Source of the DNA: Isoetes taiwanensis
Taxonomy: Eukaryota; Streptophyta; Lycopodiopsida; Isoetales; Isoetaceae
Reading direction: 5' to 3'
Length of the DNA stretch: 64,000 bases
Assembly: GCA_021234155.1 (NCBI GenBank)
Contig: JAJEKV010000100.1
Span: 3,510,116-3,574,115 of the forward strand
In this document: positions 34,485 through 48,837 of the stretch, one piece after another
Numbering within the stretch: the first letter of the stretch is position 1
Layout: each line of letters starts with the position of its first letter
The notes under the pieces: model-generated
What the model was told of the DNA's origin: nothing
Database searches by the model: none
What the model saw: only the letters and a program-made list of their open reading frames with translations
Position numbers and translations under genes: made by a program

Positions 34485-37400
34485 CAGATTCTTGTCAGCA
34501 AGCTTAAAGAGTATCCCACGCAGAGCCAGATTCTCGTATGGTTTCTGCCGGGTCTCCCTCCTGCAATTCGTCTCATGACAGAGTACCTGCATCCTAAGAC
34601 CTTGGAGCAAGCCATTGAATTGGTGAATCACTCCGTCAATGTGTCTTGTCGGGTGTTCCCCTCACAAAGCTTCCCTTCATGCCTCCTGTCATGGTTCCTC
34701 ATAATGCGGTACAACCTCAGCAGTCTGTTCCTCCTCAAAGAAGTCAGATTTGGTGTCACATCTGCAAGTACCAAGATCATCTTGCAAATGAGTGCAACTC
34801 TACCAATGGACCTCTCCACTGTAAGCGTTATAATATGTGCAATCATTCTACTGAAGAGTGTACCCGTGCTCATCTTACACCCTTCATGCAGAAAATGGTC
34901 TTCCAGGTGCAGACCACGCCACAACAATATCCACAACAGCAAGCCTATCTGCCTCAACAATATCAACAGTCTCAGCAACCCCAACAATCTAGGGGTCAAG
35001 GTTCACGAACTCCCTTTGATCCTTCCAAAGCACAGTGCTATCACTGTAAAAAATGGGGTCATACCACCACGACATGTCCTCAGCTTCCTGAAGTCCAGGT
35101 TCAGCTTCCAGGAACAAATCAAACAGCTTCACTTTGTCTCACTGCTTATCAACTATGGGTCGCCAATAGAAAGTAGGGCCCACGTCTGGTTCTGAAGAAA
35201 CCCCCTCGACCACCATAGCAACAGAGACCTCAACAAATGGCACCCTCTACAACTCTGGATCAACAAGCTCAGGAAGAAATCTATCAAGCTCTTAATCCTC
35301 CAGTACAGCCCTCCAATTGGGTTGGTCTGGTCTCACCCCAGACCAAGGCATCACGCCCGTTGCTGATCATCCCAAATGGCACGCAACCTGCATTTGCTGT
35401 GGACACTATTCCATATGAGGAGCACAAAACGGTCCATTTTGACCCTGATCTTGATAAGCTCATGCCTCATGTCATGCCTAAGGGACGCCAAAGCATTCTC
35501 AAACTTATGCAAGCTGCTGAAGGTCGCACGCTTGCCAACGTTCATGCCACGACACGCACCCAACAGCGTCAGGAAGTGCCCTCCACGTCAAAACACCCAC
35601 GCACTCAGCAGTACCCCAACATTGCTGCTGAAGTTGAACTCCTGAAGGAAGTCTCCGCGTCCATGCCTCAGACTCCCGCACCGTTGGACCCGACTGATCT
35701 GTTCTCGCATGTTCCTTTAGAACTCCAAGAGGAGCTGGCAAAAATTAAGATTCCCCTAAGTCTTGCTACCATTCTCAAACTGTGTCCTGCCCTCAAGGAA
35801 CAGTTGCCCCTACCCACGGTCTTGGTAGGTGCAGTCGCCACTTCCACTCCAACGGTACACACCACTGTGCTCCCTATGACATCAAGCTTGCCAATAGCCA
35901 CATCATGCGACCTCAAGGCGTCACCCCTCTGCTCCACATCAGTATTGGGAATCTCAAATTTCTCTTGGAATTTGGTGTTTGGGAAGCTGGTGAAGATCCC
36001 GGTGATTATGAAATGCTGGTAAGACAACCTTTCCTCCGCTAAGTTAGAAGCAGTCATTATTGGGCGACTGATCAACTTGTCATCACCAATGGCACATTGA
36101 ATGCCACCATGGATCTGGAAACTGGTAAGCTCATTTCTGTTGAGCATGCTGAGCCATCTCTCTCGGGCAGTGATTCAGAAGAAGCCCAAAATACTTATCA
36201 TGTTCAGGCTCCTCTAGCAAATCGTCCTCTATCTTCCTACCCCGAGTATGCAGATCCTTCGGGTGATATGACCCTTGATCAGGACTAGGCTGCCGCCGCC
36301 TTACTGGATCCATATTTGGCACCTTACAATCGGATCCAGCGAGTAGACATTTTCCCAGCAGAAGACACTCCTCATGACGTTGTTGATGTTGCTGCTGTCA
36401 TGAAGCAACCATTACTTGATGACACTCGTCATCCTCTTTTTTTCACGACACAGAGTGCTGCACCAACTGTGATGCTCCAACCTCCTGCTCATGTTGTCAA
36501 GGACACAGAAGTAGTCCCGCACATTCAAACTCCAGAAGTTGAAGTCATGGATCTAGGAGATAATCAACCTCTCAGGTTGAATGCAAATCTTCCACATAAT
36601 TACAAAGCTCGTGCTATCACCCTCTTCAAGAAGTTCAAACATATCTTTGCATGGAGCTACAAAGATTTAAAGGGTATCAAGAAAGAGTTAGGGGAACTGA
36701 CCATTCCCACCAAACTTGATGCATATCCAATCTAGCAACAACAGTACAAGCTCAACCCCAACTATCATGACCGTGTTAAAGCCAAAATAGACAAACTTCT
36801 TGCAGATGGCTTGATTTATGAGGTCAAACACTCAGAGTGGGTGAGCCCAATTGTAATTTCTCTCAAGCACAATGGCAAAATACGCGTTTGCGTGGACTAC
36901 AGGAAATTAAATCAGGCCACAAAGCGGGATCGTTTCCCACTACCCTTCACAAACCAAGTTCTTGAAGAGGTAGCTAGCCATGAAATGTACTCCTTCATGG
37001 ATGGTTTTTCGGGGTACAATCAAATCTCTATCAAGGCCGAGGATCAATTGAAAACCACTTTCACCATGCTGTGGGGCATTTTGCCTACAAAGTGGTTCCT
37101 TTTGGATTATCAAATTCCCCATCCACTTTTCAACGTATAATGCTTTCTGTATTTCAAGATTATATGAAAGACAATGCATTTCTACAAAATTTTCAAGACG
37201 ATTTTTCTGCATATAGCTCCATGGAAGAACATCTTGACAAATTGGAGCTTGTTTTTCAAATGTGTGATGAGTCTGATATCAGTTTAAATCCAGAAAAATG
37301 TACTTTCCGTGTCACCTCTGATATCCTTATTGGTCATGTTGTCAGTAAAGAAGGCATCACCATGGATCCTGCCAAAATCAGTTGTGTGCTGAAGGCTCAC

Positions 37401-39299
37401 ACACCTTCTAATATCAAAGAGACACGCTCATTTTTGGGCAAAGTCAATTACTATGCAACATTCATTCCTGGACTTGCTGCTATTGCTGATCCCATCCATA
37501 AACTCATGAGTGACGAATCCTCTTGAGCTTGGAATCCCCAGGTGGATGCAGCATTTCAGAAATTGAAGATTTTGCTAACTCAAGCTCCGGTTCTTGTTCC
37601 ACCTCAATGGGACAAATCTTTTCATGTCCATGTAGATGTCTCAGCCTTTGCTATTGGTGCTAATCTTTCTCAAGCATATGATGCTCACACAGACAAACAT
37701 ATTCGCTATGCTAGCAGGAAACTTAATCCAGCTGAACAGAATTATTCTGCCACGGAAAGGGAAGCGCTTAGTCTCGTCTTCTGTGTCCAACGATTCCATC
37801 GTTATTTGTTGGGTAGCAAAATCAAAATTTTTATTGATCATCAAGCTCTCCTTTATCTGATCAACAAAAGCACGCCCACGGGTCGCATTGCCCGCTCCTC
37901 CAAGAATTTGCTCCCTTTGAGATCCTTCACAAGGCTGGTAAGTCTCATCTTGTGCCAGATTATCTTTCACGCATGGGTGTTTCCGATGTCTTTCCAGATG
38001 CACAACTCTTCTTGGTCACGGCCACGCCCCATTAGTTTCATGACTATCAACAATATCTTCTCTCTGGTGCATTACCGTCTGAAGACCCCACGCTCTCTCT
38101 TGATAAACTCTGGCCACGCTGTCAACAGTTCCTCCGTGAGGTCCGTGACTATACCATGGTTGCGGGCCATCTTTATAAACGTGGCAAGGACATGGTCTTA
38201 CATCGATGCATTATTCCTCATAAAGTACTAGCGATTGTTCGCCAAGCTCATGAAGGCCTTGATGGAGGACATTTCAGTGGTAATACCACGGCCCGCAAGA
38301 TTCTTCTCGCAGGCTATTTTTGGCCCACGCGCTTCAAGGATGCCCTCGCTCTAGCACGCAACTGTGATGTCTCTCAGCGTGTGGGTCGACCCACGGCCCG
38401 TGACGCTCTTCCTTTAATACCAGTTGCCACCCCGTTACCATTAAGCAAATGGGGAATGGATTTTATTAGGCCAATGGATCCACTAGCGCGGCCCGTACCT
38501 GCTACATGCTGGTTCTCACGGATTATGCCACAAAGTGGGCGGAGGCCTGTGCACTTCCTGACAATACTGCCACCAATACGGCTAAGGTCCTCTACACACA
38601 TGTCATCACGCGTTTTGCTTGTCCCATGGAACTTGTTAGTGATCGTGGTGCTCATTTTGTAAATCAGACCATCAAGGAACTGGCGGATTATTTATACATT
38701 CATTATAGGAAGAGCACTCCCTATTATCCACAAGGAAATGGCCTTGTAGAAAGCACAAATAAGACTCTCATTACCATCTTGAAAGAAATTTGTGATGCTT
38801 CTCGCACTGACTGGCATTTTGTGGGCTTATAATGCCAGTTGCAAAATTGCTACTGGGCATACACCATTCAAGTTGGTTTATGGTCAAGAAGCTTGCATGC
38901 CTTTTGAGTATGTTCTTCCGTCTCTCCGTTTCCAACTGGCTACGGTGCATGATCCACCTGCTACACTTTTTGGAGTGAGTATATCAATTACAACAGTTAG
39001 ATGAGCTTTGTCGAGACGCGTATCTTTGTGTTCTTACTAGGCAACAATTAAAGAAATCATGGCATGACAAGCACATCAAAGCAAAGGCATTCAAGGAAGG
39101 AGATTTAGCTCTTCTCTATGATTCCGGATACAAAAACTTTCTGGGAAAATTGAAGTTTCGGTGGCTTGGTCCTTATCAGATTATTAAAGTGTAAAGTGTG
39201 CAACCCAGTGTGTTTCAACTCGCTGAATTGGATGGCACTCCATTACCCACTCTGATTAATGGCTTTCGCCTTAAACTTTTTTATATAGACACAACCAAC

Positions 39300-41880
39300 A
39301 TCGACTCAGACACAGAAACACAAGAGTGAGTAGCAATATATTTTAAATTACAGCGGCATCAAAAACAAAATTGGGCATTGCCCATATTTAATCGCTATGG
39401 GGCTTAGCCCTATGTACAAAATCCTAAATTAAAAACCCGGCTACTCCAGATTTGGAGCAGCACAGGCGCGCAGGATCAGATAGAGACACTGCTCCGGGTC
39501 CCACCCAGCGCAGATGCAGCACCACGTCTTGTGGGTTAGTAAGTGGATCAGGATTATCAGCTGATCCAGCCAGCCACCCGTCCATCGGGATCCCACGGTT
39601 TCGCAGCTTCCAGAGGTCGAACTGTTCATCTGGCACGTTATCCATTCATTGCAATTCTTCGGCATGGTATTGGGCATATCCGTCGCATCAAACTGGTGTT
39701 CTCCTCTCGCAACCTTGCTCGACTTATATACTCCTGCCGCTCTCGGGCTGCCTCTGTGGCCCAATCAAATTTCTGCTGATGTGTCGGCATGCAAGGCACA
39801 TTCCAATCCAAGATTCTGCTATCTAGCCGCAAATCTCGTCATGGTACCAACCCTATGCTGTGTCTGCCATCATTTTTAAAGACGTTCGACTCTCGAGTTG
39901 CCACTCTTAATTATTTTTCCTTAATACCACGACCGTCCACCATCATTACTCATACCTCCTCATGACATCCCATCCTACCGTTCACTCCAATTCATCTTCA
40001 CCCTTCATTCACTCTTAGTTGCAACTTGGGACTTAACCATTTTTTTTTGCATTTGGGAAGCTTTTTTCATCTCTGCTGCCATCTGGCACAACCAATGGTT
40101 TAGATTCCACTTTCGACGCTGCCTATATAACCTCTTCCTGAAAAGACGCGCGCCCTAAACACAAAGCTTTTTGCAACTCTATCGCTCTCCGTCTTCCGCC
40201 TCCTTGTCGATCGCCATGGCTGCCTCTCCCAAGCTTCCTACTCTCCAGGCCACCGCACTGATAGATCCAGCGCTCTTCGAGTCGGTTATTTTCTCGATTG
40301 CCACTGTCCGCTATCCTTTGGAAGGTGCAAATTGAGAAGTTGCTGAAAGGGTGGGGTTGTTTGAGTTCTCCAAACAAGAACTCCCTGTCCCTAATCCCAC
40401 TCAACTCCGACAGTTTGTTGCTCATTTCATCAAGACAGATGCAGGTTACCAAACGATAGTGGATCAAAATTGTATCAATATCAATCAGAATCTTTTGGCT
40501 CAGGTATTTCAATTACTTAGAAGAACTCCTTCTTTAAATTGGGCAGCTTCATAGGATTATGATGTCACAGTATATGGTCAAACACCATACGCGGCCACCA
40601 CTCACAAGCTCACAAACATTGCCAAACTCCATGAAGCCTTTGTGAAGTTTTTGTGGAGAAAGTTCTATGGTTATTCCATCAAGAACACCCACATAAATAA
40701 ACATTTTTTTCGTACTGTCATTGCTGCCATTTACTCCACCAGTTCTATAGATTGACCCCAAATCATGTTCCAACGCCTGCTTCATGAAGTTGATCGTCTC
40801 AGACAGTCTCCAGGTTCTGGCCTTAAATCAGCTATGGGAGCCCATTTTCAAGCCATCATCAATCACTGCCTTCCAGAGCCCAGTCACTTGACCCCCACAA
40901 ATCTTGAAGCCCCTTCTACAGCCTCCAGTCATCAGCATATTGTCATTCCTGCTATCTTGGAACTCCAAGAAGAAAGTTCCCCCCCGTGCCCTGAAGCACA
41001 ACCCTCTCCACGCCCTCAGGAACCACACCGACGTCCCGTCATAGATGTCCCTTCTTCCCAGTCCACACAAGTTGAAAATTCCCACTCCCAACAAGTCTCT
41101 CAAAACACTGCTTCCACCATTCCACAGTCGTCCTTACTGCTTCAACCTCTTGTTCCTCCCCTGTCAAGACGAGCATTGTATCAATATGAATGGGATGTTA
41201 CTAAATACATGCTAAGACTTCAGGACACGCAAGAGCACTTCATGAAATGGCGTCAAACAGTATATGGATTCCACAAATGCTATTCACTGTGATTTCCAGG
41301 TAGCTACCACACAAGTTCAGACTATTGAAGACAGCCTTCAGAGTAAACACGCTGCATTGGTTCAGACCTGTGAGGCTCTCAAAGCTGAACAAGACACACG
41401 CGCCATGTTAGAAGACCAGCAAGTTCAACTTCAAGCTACTATTCAAGAACTTTTGGCTCAACTCAAGAAGAAAGACAAAATTCTAGTTGACAGGCAGGAT
41501 CTGTACAAAGGATCACACATCGACTACACCCTTCAGCTTCATCTTGCTGCTCAAGGAGAAGTCCGTATCTCTGCTTTAGAAAGCCAACTCGCAGCTATTC
41601 AGACACAGGTCACAACCCTGCAAGATTAGCTCACACATGCCCAGAAACAGAAGTTGATTGATGACGCAGAAATTGCCATTCTTCAATTACAGCTTTCTAC
41701 TCATGGACCTTCATCGTCACAAGCTCAGAGGATGTGCTCAAAGACTGGCAAGATCTCATCATGAAGTATCATACGGAGTCACACCCTCATAGTCATCAAG
41801 ATGATTTTCAGAAGGTTCCTGACTTCCCGCCTCCTGAGACTGTTCCTGCTTTTCTCTCCACCGAGTGTCATTTGGTGGGG
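39300..41880 (+). mobile_element. Extra post-integrase region of the Ty3-group element
   Basis: Between the integrase end and the polypurine tract lie about 2.5 kb not needed in a minimal Ty3 element. It includes a weakly coding stretch from about 40216 whose start reads MAASPKLPTLQATALIDPAL, a Pro/Ser/Gln-rich segment (about 40880-41160) and a Gln/Leu-rich segment that looks like a coiled coil (about 41290-41630). Athila/Tat-type plant elements are known to carry additional frames in this position; I cannot tell which type this is. Broken, like the rest of the element. Confidence 0.6.
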
Positions 41881-41885
41881 GGGAG

Positions 41886-42445
41886 TGTTAGTCCTGTATG
41901 TCAGGTACATGACTATTCCTGAGAATAATGGAGCAGAGCAGGAATAAGGCACCAGGTCAAGCATCGGGTAGTAGACCCACGCCCCTGCCGAAACCCACGC
42001 AGAGGACCACGCCCCAATCAAAGAAGAGACCCAGAACGAACAAATGATGGCCTCTGTGGAGTACAGTCCAAAGTCAGCGGGATTCCAGGCAGACAATGAA
42101 GGCGCTGCCAGATTCTCCGAAAATCAGGCGTTGATCCGAAAGTTGGTACCTGCCACATACTTATTTTGGGCCCAAGGCCGTTGTACTATATATATGAGTA
42201 GAGATAGATCTCAAGTTTTTAGATGTGATTTTGGCCTTGTCTCGATTGTTTTCCTCTCGCTTGACTAGAGTTCATGTACTCAATTTGATATCAAGGAAGT
42301 CATATTTCTACTTACGATTTTGTCTTGCTCTTTCCCTTCCTTTCTTTTTTCTCTCGCGTGACACTCAACAAGGATTCTCCTGTTTGATCCAAGGGTCCTC
42401 ATAGAGGGCTGTCTTCCAGGAGATCCCGAATCCAGACCCTAAACA
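41886..42445 (+). repeat. 3' LTR of the Ty3-group element
   Basis: Begins TGTTAG directly after the polypurine tract and ends CTAAACA; collinear with the 5' LTR. Confidence 0.92.
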
Positions 42446-44596
42446 CTACTCATCTTTCAAGTTTCATGTAATTTCTTAGAAAATTCGAGGTAGCTATGAC
42501 CAAATAAAAAATTCAGTCCTTGAGAATTTCTAAAGGTCCCTAAAGAATTTCTAAAGAATAGACATCCAGGAACCATTTACATCCATGATATTCGAAATAG
42601 AATAAGAATGTCAAGATATTATTATATTTCAATGGAAATAGATACTAAGCACTATTCGCCTTTCTAAACGCATTTGATTGCTTCAAAAGGTAAAAAAAAA
42701 CTATGAATTTTTAAAATATGACCCTTGTGGGACCCAACTAGGTCCATAAAGAACTTCTGAACTTAAAAAATTTTAGGAACTGTTTCTCAAAAATTCCACC
42801 ATGGTTTTTCCAAAAACCTTTTGTGATAGATTGTTCATCTCATGGTTTACAAGATGGAAGAATTAAAATTTCTACAAAACAAGGTCGAGCAACCAGTCGG
42901 ATCATTCGATACAAGAGGAAGCTACTCAGATTTGAATTTGGGGGAGTTATTTGATGCAATTGAAGATCTGATACCAACTTTGGGCTATCGGAATAGTGTC
43001 TATGACTGTGCTACAACAAAATATTTGATCCCATATTAACAGTGTTTGTAGTGATTTAGGTGACAATATTGCCACAATATATTTTTGGCTTTTCAGTTCA
43101 CGTTGTACCTAATAAAGTTTCGAACTTTGAATATCTGCACCTTGCCTTTGCTTTCAAAATTTTATCTCCATGGGAGAAGCAAAATATAGTATTTGATTCA
43201 CTAAGCAAGAATGTGCAAGTGCTTCAAGGCTTTGTACAGGGGTGCATCTTTTATCTACAGGGAAAGCAATCACCAAAAGCATCGATGGTTATGCATTAAT
43301 TAGGAATATGGTCAAATCCACAAGTACCTGCATTAGCCTCCTCATTCAAGTGAATCATAACCAAAACTTGCTGCTCCTATGAAATGACGTGTGTTTTTTT
43401 TTATAATAATGGTGTGTTATGGGAGATGATGTTTTTTTGGCTTGGAAAAAAAATTCAAAAAACATTGACAATTTCATGAATAACATATAAACTAATAAAT
43501 ATAGCACAAATCCCATAACACATCAAAACAATAAATTCTGTTTTTATTTTTTCGATACAAAGGACAATTGGCAACAACACAATTTCACTTGTTTGCAAAA
43601 AAAATGGAGTTTTCTATGGCTCTTATATTTTGGATTCACTAGCAGTATCTCCGTATTTGAGAAAAGTCAAGTAAATTTTCTACCTTAGCAACTAATTCCC
43701 AGAAACTTTCACTGTGCCCTGCAATTGCCTAATTGATCCCTCAAGCCCTGCTGTTGGACGGAATTGGGTGCGTGCTTGCTTAACCATTCTTGGCATTGGG
43801 CTTCCTTATCAATCCGAACTACATCCCTTTCCTTGCCAAATAATTTTCATCCCCTTTTAGGCGAATTGCTCTGGATTTTGCATTTGGATGGGTTGATTAT
43901 AATCCCCTATACCTGTTTTAGGAGGTGAACAGCAAAAATACAATATCTTCTAATATGTAGCATAATAACAGGGGGTTTTCATTGTGTTTTTGTACGCTTT
44001 TCACAAAGGTTTTCCTAAGATTTCATGGCGTATTCGAATGGATGTACTAATGCGTACATCTAGAGTGCACCATTTCTTAGTCGTTGATTTATCATTTTTT
44101 TTTTCAATGGTCCAACATCCAAGGGCTCACAACAAAAGCCCTCTTTTTATTTTAGGGGTTGAACATGCAAGCCTCGTGGATAGCATTTTAGGGCACGAAA
44201 CAGGGCTTGCAAATTTGCCACAACAGGGATTAGCAAGATAAGATTCTGTTGAAGCGGCTGTTAGTATTTCTATAGAATGGTAGCAGATTAGAAAATGGTT
44301 ATTTAAGGTCTATAATTGAGGCTTTTTTCCGGCAGCCTCTGCCATACCCATGTCGGTGCCAATTCTTCTCCAGTTACTTGTCTGAGCAGATCCCACAGCA
44401 GAGAAACCTATCGGTTTGCCATTGGCCTTGATTGTGGACCCATATGTGCCAAGAGATGAAGTATTCAGCTCGGTGAAGAACTCTAGTTTTCTGGGCAGAG
44501 TCTGAAGGCTAAAGAGGTTTTTACTTTAACATGGAGCCAACCGAAATGTTTTTCAGGTAGAATCGAAGAAAAAATTGGCAGATTGAATGGCCGATT
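42446..44596. other. Intergenic, between the Ty3-group element and the LINE
   Basis: Two short open frames (42842-43039 and 43060-43299) have mixed-composition peptides that I do not recognise and have no flanking splice signals I trust. The rest is AT-rich. Upstream exons of the ATP11 gene could be expected on this side of the LINE, but I did not find them. Confidence 0.35.
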
Positions 44597-44612
44597 ATAT
44601 ACAGATCATATC
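44597..44612. repeat. Target-site duplication, left copy (LINE)
   Basis: ATATACAGATCATATC, identical to 51292-51307. These 16 bases bracket the LINE; the T-run of its tail starts at 44613. Confidence 0.93.
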
Positions 44613-46962
44613 TTTTTTTTTGATTGAAGTCGGTATATTTATATTAAAAGAAGTATAAAGGTTCAGAAAAAGAACTTTTTACAGGGAAGTTTAACCCGAG
44701 AATAGATAGGAGGGTGAGGACACCTCCTAGCTATTATATGATACAAAAATTGTAGTACTTATAACAAAATTAGATAGAAATATGTCTATTAAAAGTTCAG
44801 GGTGAGATATTTCTGACTGATCCATCGGATACTAATTTCCTTTTTTAGTAGCAGGATCTGAGATTCCAATTAGTGATCTTCCTCCCTTTCCCCTTAACAG
44901 AGATGCTCAGGGTACAGAATACGCATCCGCAAGACTCCGCTTTCGCCATATTATATCTTCCTTTAGCATCTTTGGCTCTGCATATTGAGGCTCTCCTGAT
45001 ATCCATGTTCTGATCACAACAGCAATCGCATGTACAAGGTTCTTCGTGCCCGAGAACATTTGGTGATGCGAAAACTCTGGTCCATTCTTTGTTTGCCTCC
45101 AGCCTGATCTTCTTCCATTTAATTCTTCTCATCAGCATAAACATTTTACCTGTAAATAAAAGACCCATTAGTTTGATAATCCTTCGAGAATCCAGTCAAC
45201 ATCATATTTAATTTGTCTAATTACTCCCTCCGGGTGGATGATATCATAGTTAAACACAAATTCATTTCTCCCCTTCCAGATCCTCCAAAGGAGGATATAA
45301 ATCCTCCAGTCGGTTGGGTTGTTGGAAGGAAGAAATCAGATAGCGAGAGAGGGATGATCATATCTCGGGTATTCTGAGGCCAGCTCGAATCCACCGGCCG
45401 GATGCATGTCCTGAATAAATGATTTTCATCTTCCCTATTTGCCATGCATCTGATGCAGATGTCCGACCCCGCCATGTGAAGTTTATGCCTCTTCATGTTT
45501 GTGGCCAAAGCCTTATGCCATAGCTGCCACATAAAAGACTTGATTTTTGGGAAAATCGGGCTGGACCACATGAAATTGAGGTTCCTTCTACATCTGTCTG
45601 GATCAGTTTGCCACTTTCTGTGGATGGTAATCTCCTGATTCCTCATCAAAAACCTGTAAGCACTCCTAACAGTGAAAGTCAACAAACTGTTGTGATTCCA
45701 ATTTATGCCATCCATGGACCAGATACCATAAGTCAGAGTGGTGCAAATATTATTATACAAAAACTTGCAGTCCTCTCCTTCTTCAGCCAAGAGAGAGCTT
45801 TCAAATGGAATCATGCCCTGGTCGTTAAACATGTTATGCACATAAATAATACCTTTAGAGCACCATTTCTTGACCTGGTGCGGGAAGTGATGAGGCCAAG
45901 CACAAGCTTTCATCATTAGTGATGAAAGCAGATTCGTAATATAGTTTGATCCATAGATGTGGGCCTTCTTTCCACTTATACATATTTCTAACCTCGCTTC
46001 CATGCCCCGATCCATTTCTTGAGAATGCCGGGGAGTAGAGTTAGGAATGGTGAAGGGAAATAAATAGAGTGTGTGGGAGATGCATTTTGATATTTCTCCA
46101 TCCAAAAGGATGACACTTGTTAATGTAGTCTTTGAATAATAATAGAAATAGGATGATTGATGAGCCCATAAGCAGCTTTAAAAAAATATTTGGCCGTAAG
46201 TGCAATCCCTTGCTTCTCAATATTGATAACTCCTAAACCACCATCCTTCTTTTTCTTACAGCATTCTTCCATGGATCTGTGTGTCCAACACCTTTTATTC
46301 TCGACCGAAGGCAATGAATCTCCCAATTATACCCCTCGAGCCTTGAAGAGACCTTCTTGGGAGCAAGAATAACGTAAGATTGATAAAACCGTGTGAAGAA
46401 GCAATGACAAAATTAGCTATGATGGCCCTTCCATTTTTAGACGGATACTTGAAGTTAAGGCTATCGACCTTTTCTGAAATTTTCGATAATCCCCTCCCAA
46501 ATATCGAGGGACTACTTTTAATAGCAAAGGGAATTCCAAGAATCTTGGACTTTAAGGTGGGGGGATCATACTTACAGTCCAGGAGGGCAGCTGTTTGCCC
46601 TCCTTTTACCTGATCTCTTGCCAGCACCCTTGATTTAGTTCGATTGATCTTGCAACCTGATGCTGCTCCAAACCGGTCCGGGATAGCTTCGAGTATTGAT
46701 GATCGAAGTTTTCCTCCATGGAAACCATGAGAAATGTATCGCCTGCAAAATGCCCATTAAGGATTTGATCCATAATATTATTCTTTGGGTAGGGAAAGCC
46801 CTTGGATCATATTAGTATTCTTGGCCTCCTCAAATTCCGCTATCGCGAGCCTCCATCACAATTAGAAACAAGAAAGGGGCGAGTGGACAGCCTTGTTTTA
46901 CCCCCTTCTCGGGGGAAAAAAGGGCTGCACTCCCCATTAATTAGACGAGGAACGAGAGTTAT

Positions 46963-48066
46963 TCAAAATAGCATAAAAATATTTATTACCTCCTCCGAGA
47001 AGCCAAGAGCACTCGCAAACTTTGGAGCGAGAAAGTTCCGACTCACCATATCAAAAGCCTTTGTGATGTCTAGCTTGATGAGAGCAATGTCTTGACCAGA
47101 ATCTTTTGCCCAATTCAAACCTAGAATGGCTGTAACTACATTATCTAAAATATATCTGTCCTTCAAGTAGGCCGACTGAGAAGAACTAATGATTTTCTCA
47201 AGGACAGGCTTGAGCCTAGCAGCAATGGTCCCTGAAATAATTTTGTAGATCACATTGGAAAGAGAGATCGGTCTATAGTCAGAAAAATTGCTAGGCATAT
47301 CAATTTTGGGGATGAGAGCAATAAGGCTAGTATTTATCCTAGCATCAAGACATTTCTGCATTTTGAATTCATTAGCTAATCTCGTGATACTATCCCCCAG
47401 AATGGGCCAAGCTTTCTTGAAGAATTCTGCTGGTAGGCCATCTGGCCCAGGCGTTTTCCCATTCTCCATATCTTTAACCGTTTGGTATAACTCATTGTTA
47501 CTAAAGATCTTCTCCAAATCCCTGTTATGCTCATTGCTAACCTTAGCCTGTAGATTTATAAAATTATTCATAATATCAGGCTGGCTGTCATGGTTAGTTC
47601 CCATAATGTTGGTGAAGTGCATGGTTGCAGCCCTCTTGATGTCCTCTTCCTTGGTTATATAATCATTATCCACCAGGACTTCAAAGATGTGATTCCTCTT
47701 AGCCCTACCTTTAGCTTTGATAAAGAAAAATTTTGAGTTACATCTCTCATCCTCTTTGATCTCCTTGATTTTGGACTTAAGCTTCCATCCTCTAGCAATT
47801 CTTATCTCCTCTTTTTCTATTTCCTTTCTGATTTGATCCTCTTGGTCCCCGGAAGCATGAGGAAGGGTTTCTCTAAGATTCCTAAGGTGAGCCATTTTCT
47901 GGTGATGAATCTCTTTCCCCCATTCCTTTAGCCAATTCTTGATGGCTTTTGATACCCTGACCCACCAATCCATCCAGCCAGAACTACCCAGCGGTTTGGG
48001 GTATCTATCTATCACATCTTGTAACTTAGCCATAAAGTCATTGTGATCAAGCAGAGTTATATTCAA
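46963..48066 (-). pseudogene. LINE ORF2 reverse-transcriptase segment
   Basis: The longest open part of ORF2, 367 residues. It holds a linker helix region (EIEKEEIRIARGWKLKSKIK), the fingers block NGKTPGPDGLPAEFF, LIPKIDMPSNFSDYRPISLS, the SSQSAYLKDRYILDNV block and the first catalytic aspartate in LIKLDITKAFDMVS. The reading continues in other frames toward 46280 (LARDQVKGG, ILGIPFAIKS, ISEKVDSLNFKYPSKNGR), so the gene is frameshifted beyond 46963. Confidence 0.92.
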
Positions 48067-48573
48067 TTTGAAATAGGTCTTTCTATTTCTACTCTGATTT
48101 TGGGTGGAAATTATAATTTTCTCGAGGGAAGTGATCGGAGAGGGTATATCCTCTCATGTTCTCTACTCATTCTTTGTTATTCCAAAGGTTTTTTCGAGAG
48201 ATAGAATTGGTCATGGAGACAAAGCAGATGGGATCCACTCTCTTATCCGTCCAACTGAAATCATTAGGCTTGGTCCTAGCCATCACAAGATGATGAGTTT
48301 GAATGAGGTTATTCCGGATATTTTTTTCCCGAGGCAACAAAGGCTTGAAGTTCTTATTCCTCATATAATCATTGGTCACCATGTTCATGTCCCTCCCATA
48401 ATGCATTCATCATACTCAATGTTATCTAAAACGTCCCTTAACCTTTGTCCAAACCTTAATCCTGCCTCTCGATTGTTGTAAGCATAAATATTAATGAGGG
48501 CCAATCTCACTTTTCTCATGTTGCGGTGAGAATTTGCCACCGCCCTCTCTATCCTTGACCATATAGGGGTCGG

Positions 48574-48837
48574 TTAAGTCAAGGTTGTCCCTCCAAATGA
48601 TGGCAATTCCTCCGGGAAGAGTCTTAATGGAATGGTCCGTAGACTATAGCCACTAGGAAGAGTCCTCTTAATAATATCTTCATGATGAATATCATGAATC
48701 TTGTGCTCTTGTATAAAAAGAATATCAGGGTTGAGAGATAGGATACATACCTTTAAACGCTCCCTCTTGATGCTACTATTGATACCTTGAAGATTCCGGT
48801 AATGCAACTTCGAAGTTCGATCCATTAATATCTATAT
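48574..48837 (-). pseudogene. LINE ORF2 endonuclease start
   Basis: An APE-type endonuclease amino end: LHYRNLQGINSSIKRERLKV, then LNPDILFIQEHKI, where the Glu after Q is the metal-binding residue. The domain runs on in other frames to about 48100 (GRDMNMVTNDYMRN, ARTKPNDFSWTDKR), the latter block matching the usual T-W-T-N/R segment. Interrupted by frameshifts. Confidence 0.8.

Larger units (their letters stand above)
33714..42445 (+). mobile_element. Ty3-group LTR retrotransposon (Athila/Tat-like affinity), broken
   Basis: An old LTR element of about 8.7 kb, plus strand, with LTRs at 33714-34269 and 41886-42445. A primer-binding-site-like TGACGCCATTGCC follows the first LTR; it resembles the TGGCGCCGTTGCC site of Athila/Tat elements. 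A G-rich polypurine tract (GGTGGGGGGGAG) precedes the second LTR. In order it shows a gag region with zinc-knuckle type CYHCKKWGHTTTTCP (34320-35180), a protease/linker region (35240-36300), reverse transcriptase (36600-37520), RNase H (37540-37880), integrase (38160-39000) and a further region of about 2.5 kb (separate entry). The coding part is interrupted many times, on the order of ten, so it cannot be active. The LTRs differ by scattered substitutions and a few indels, so insertion is moderately old. The flanking bases do not show a clear target-site duplication. Confidence 0.93.

Noticed and set aside
39424-39832. Several overlapping frames on both strands in the post-integrase region
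   Set aside because: No domain recognised; likely by-products of GC-rich sequence in a broken element.
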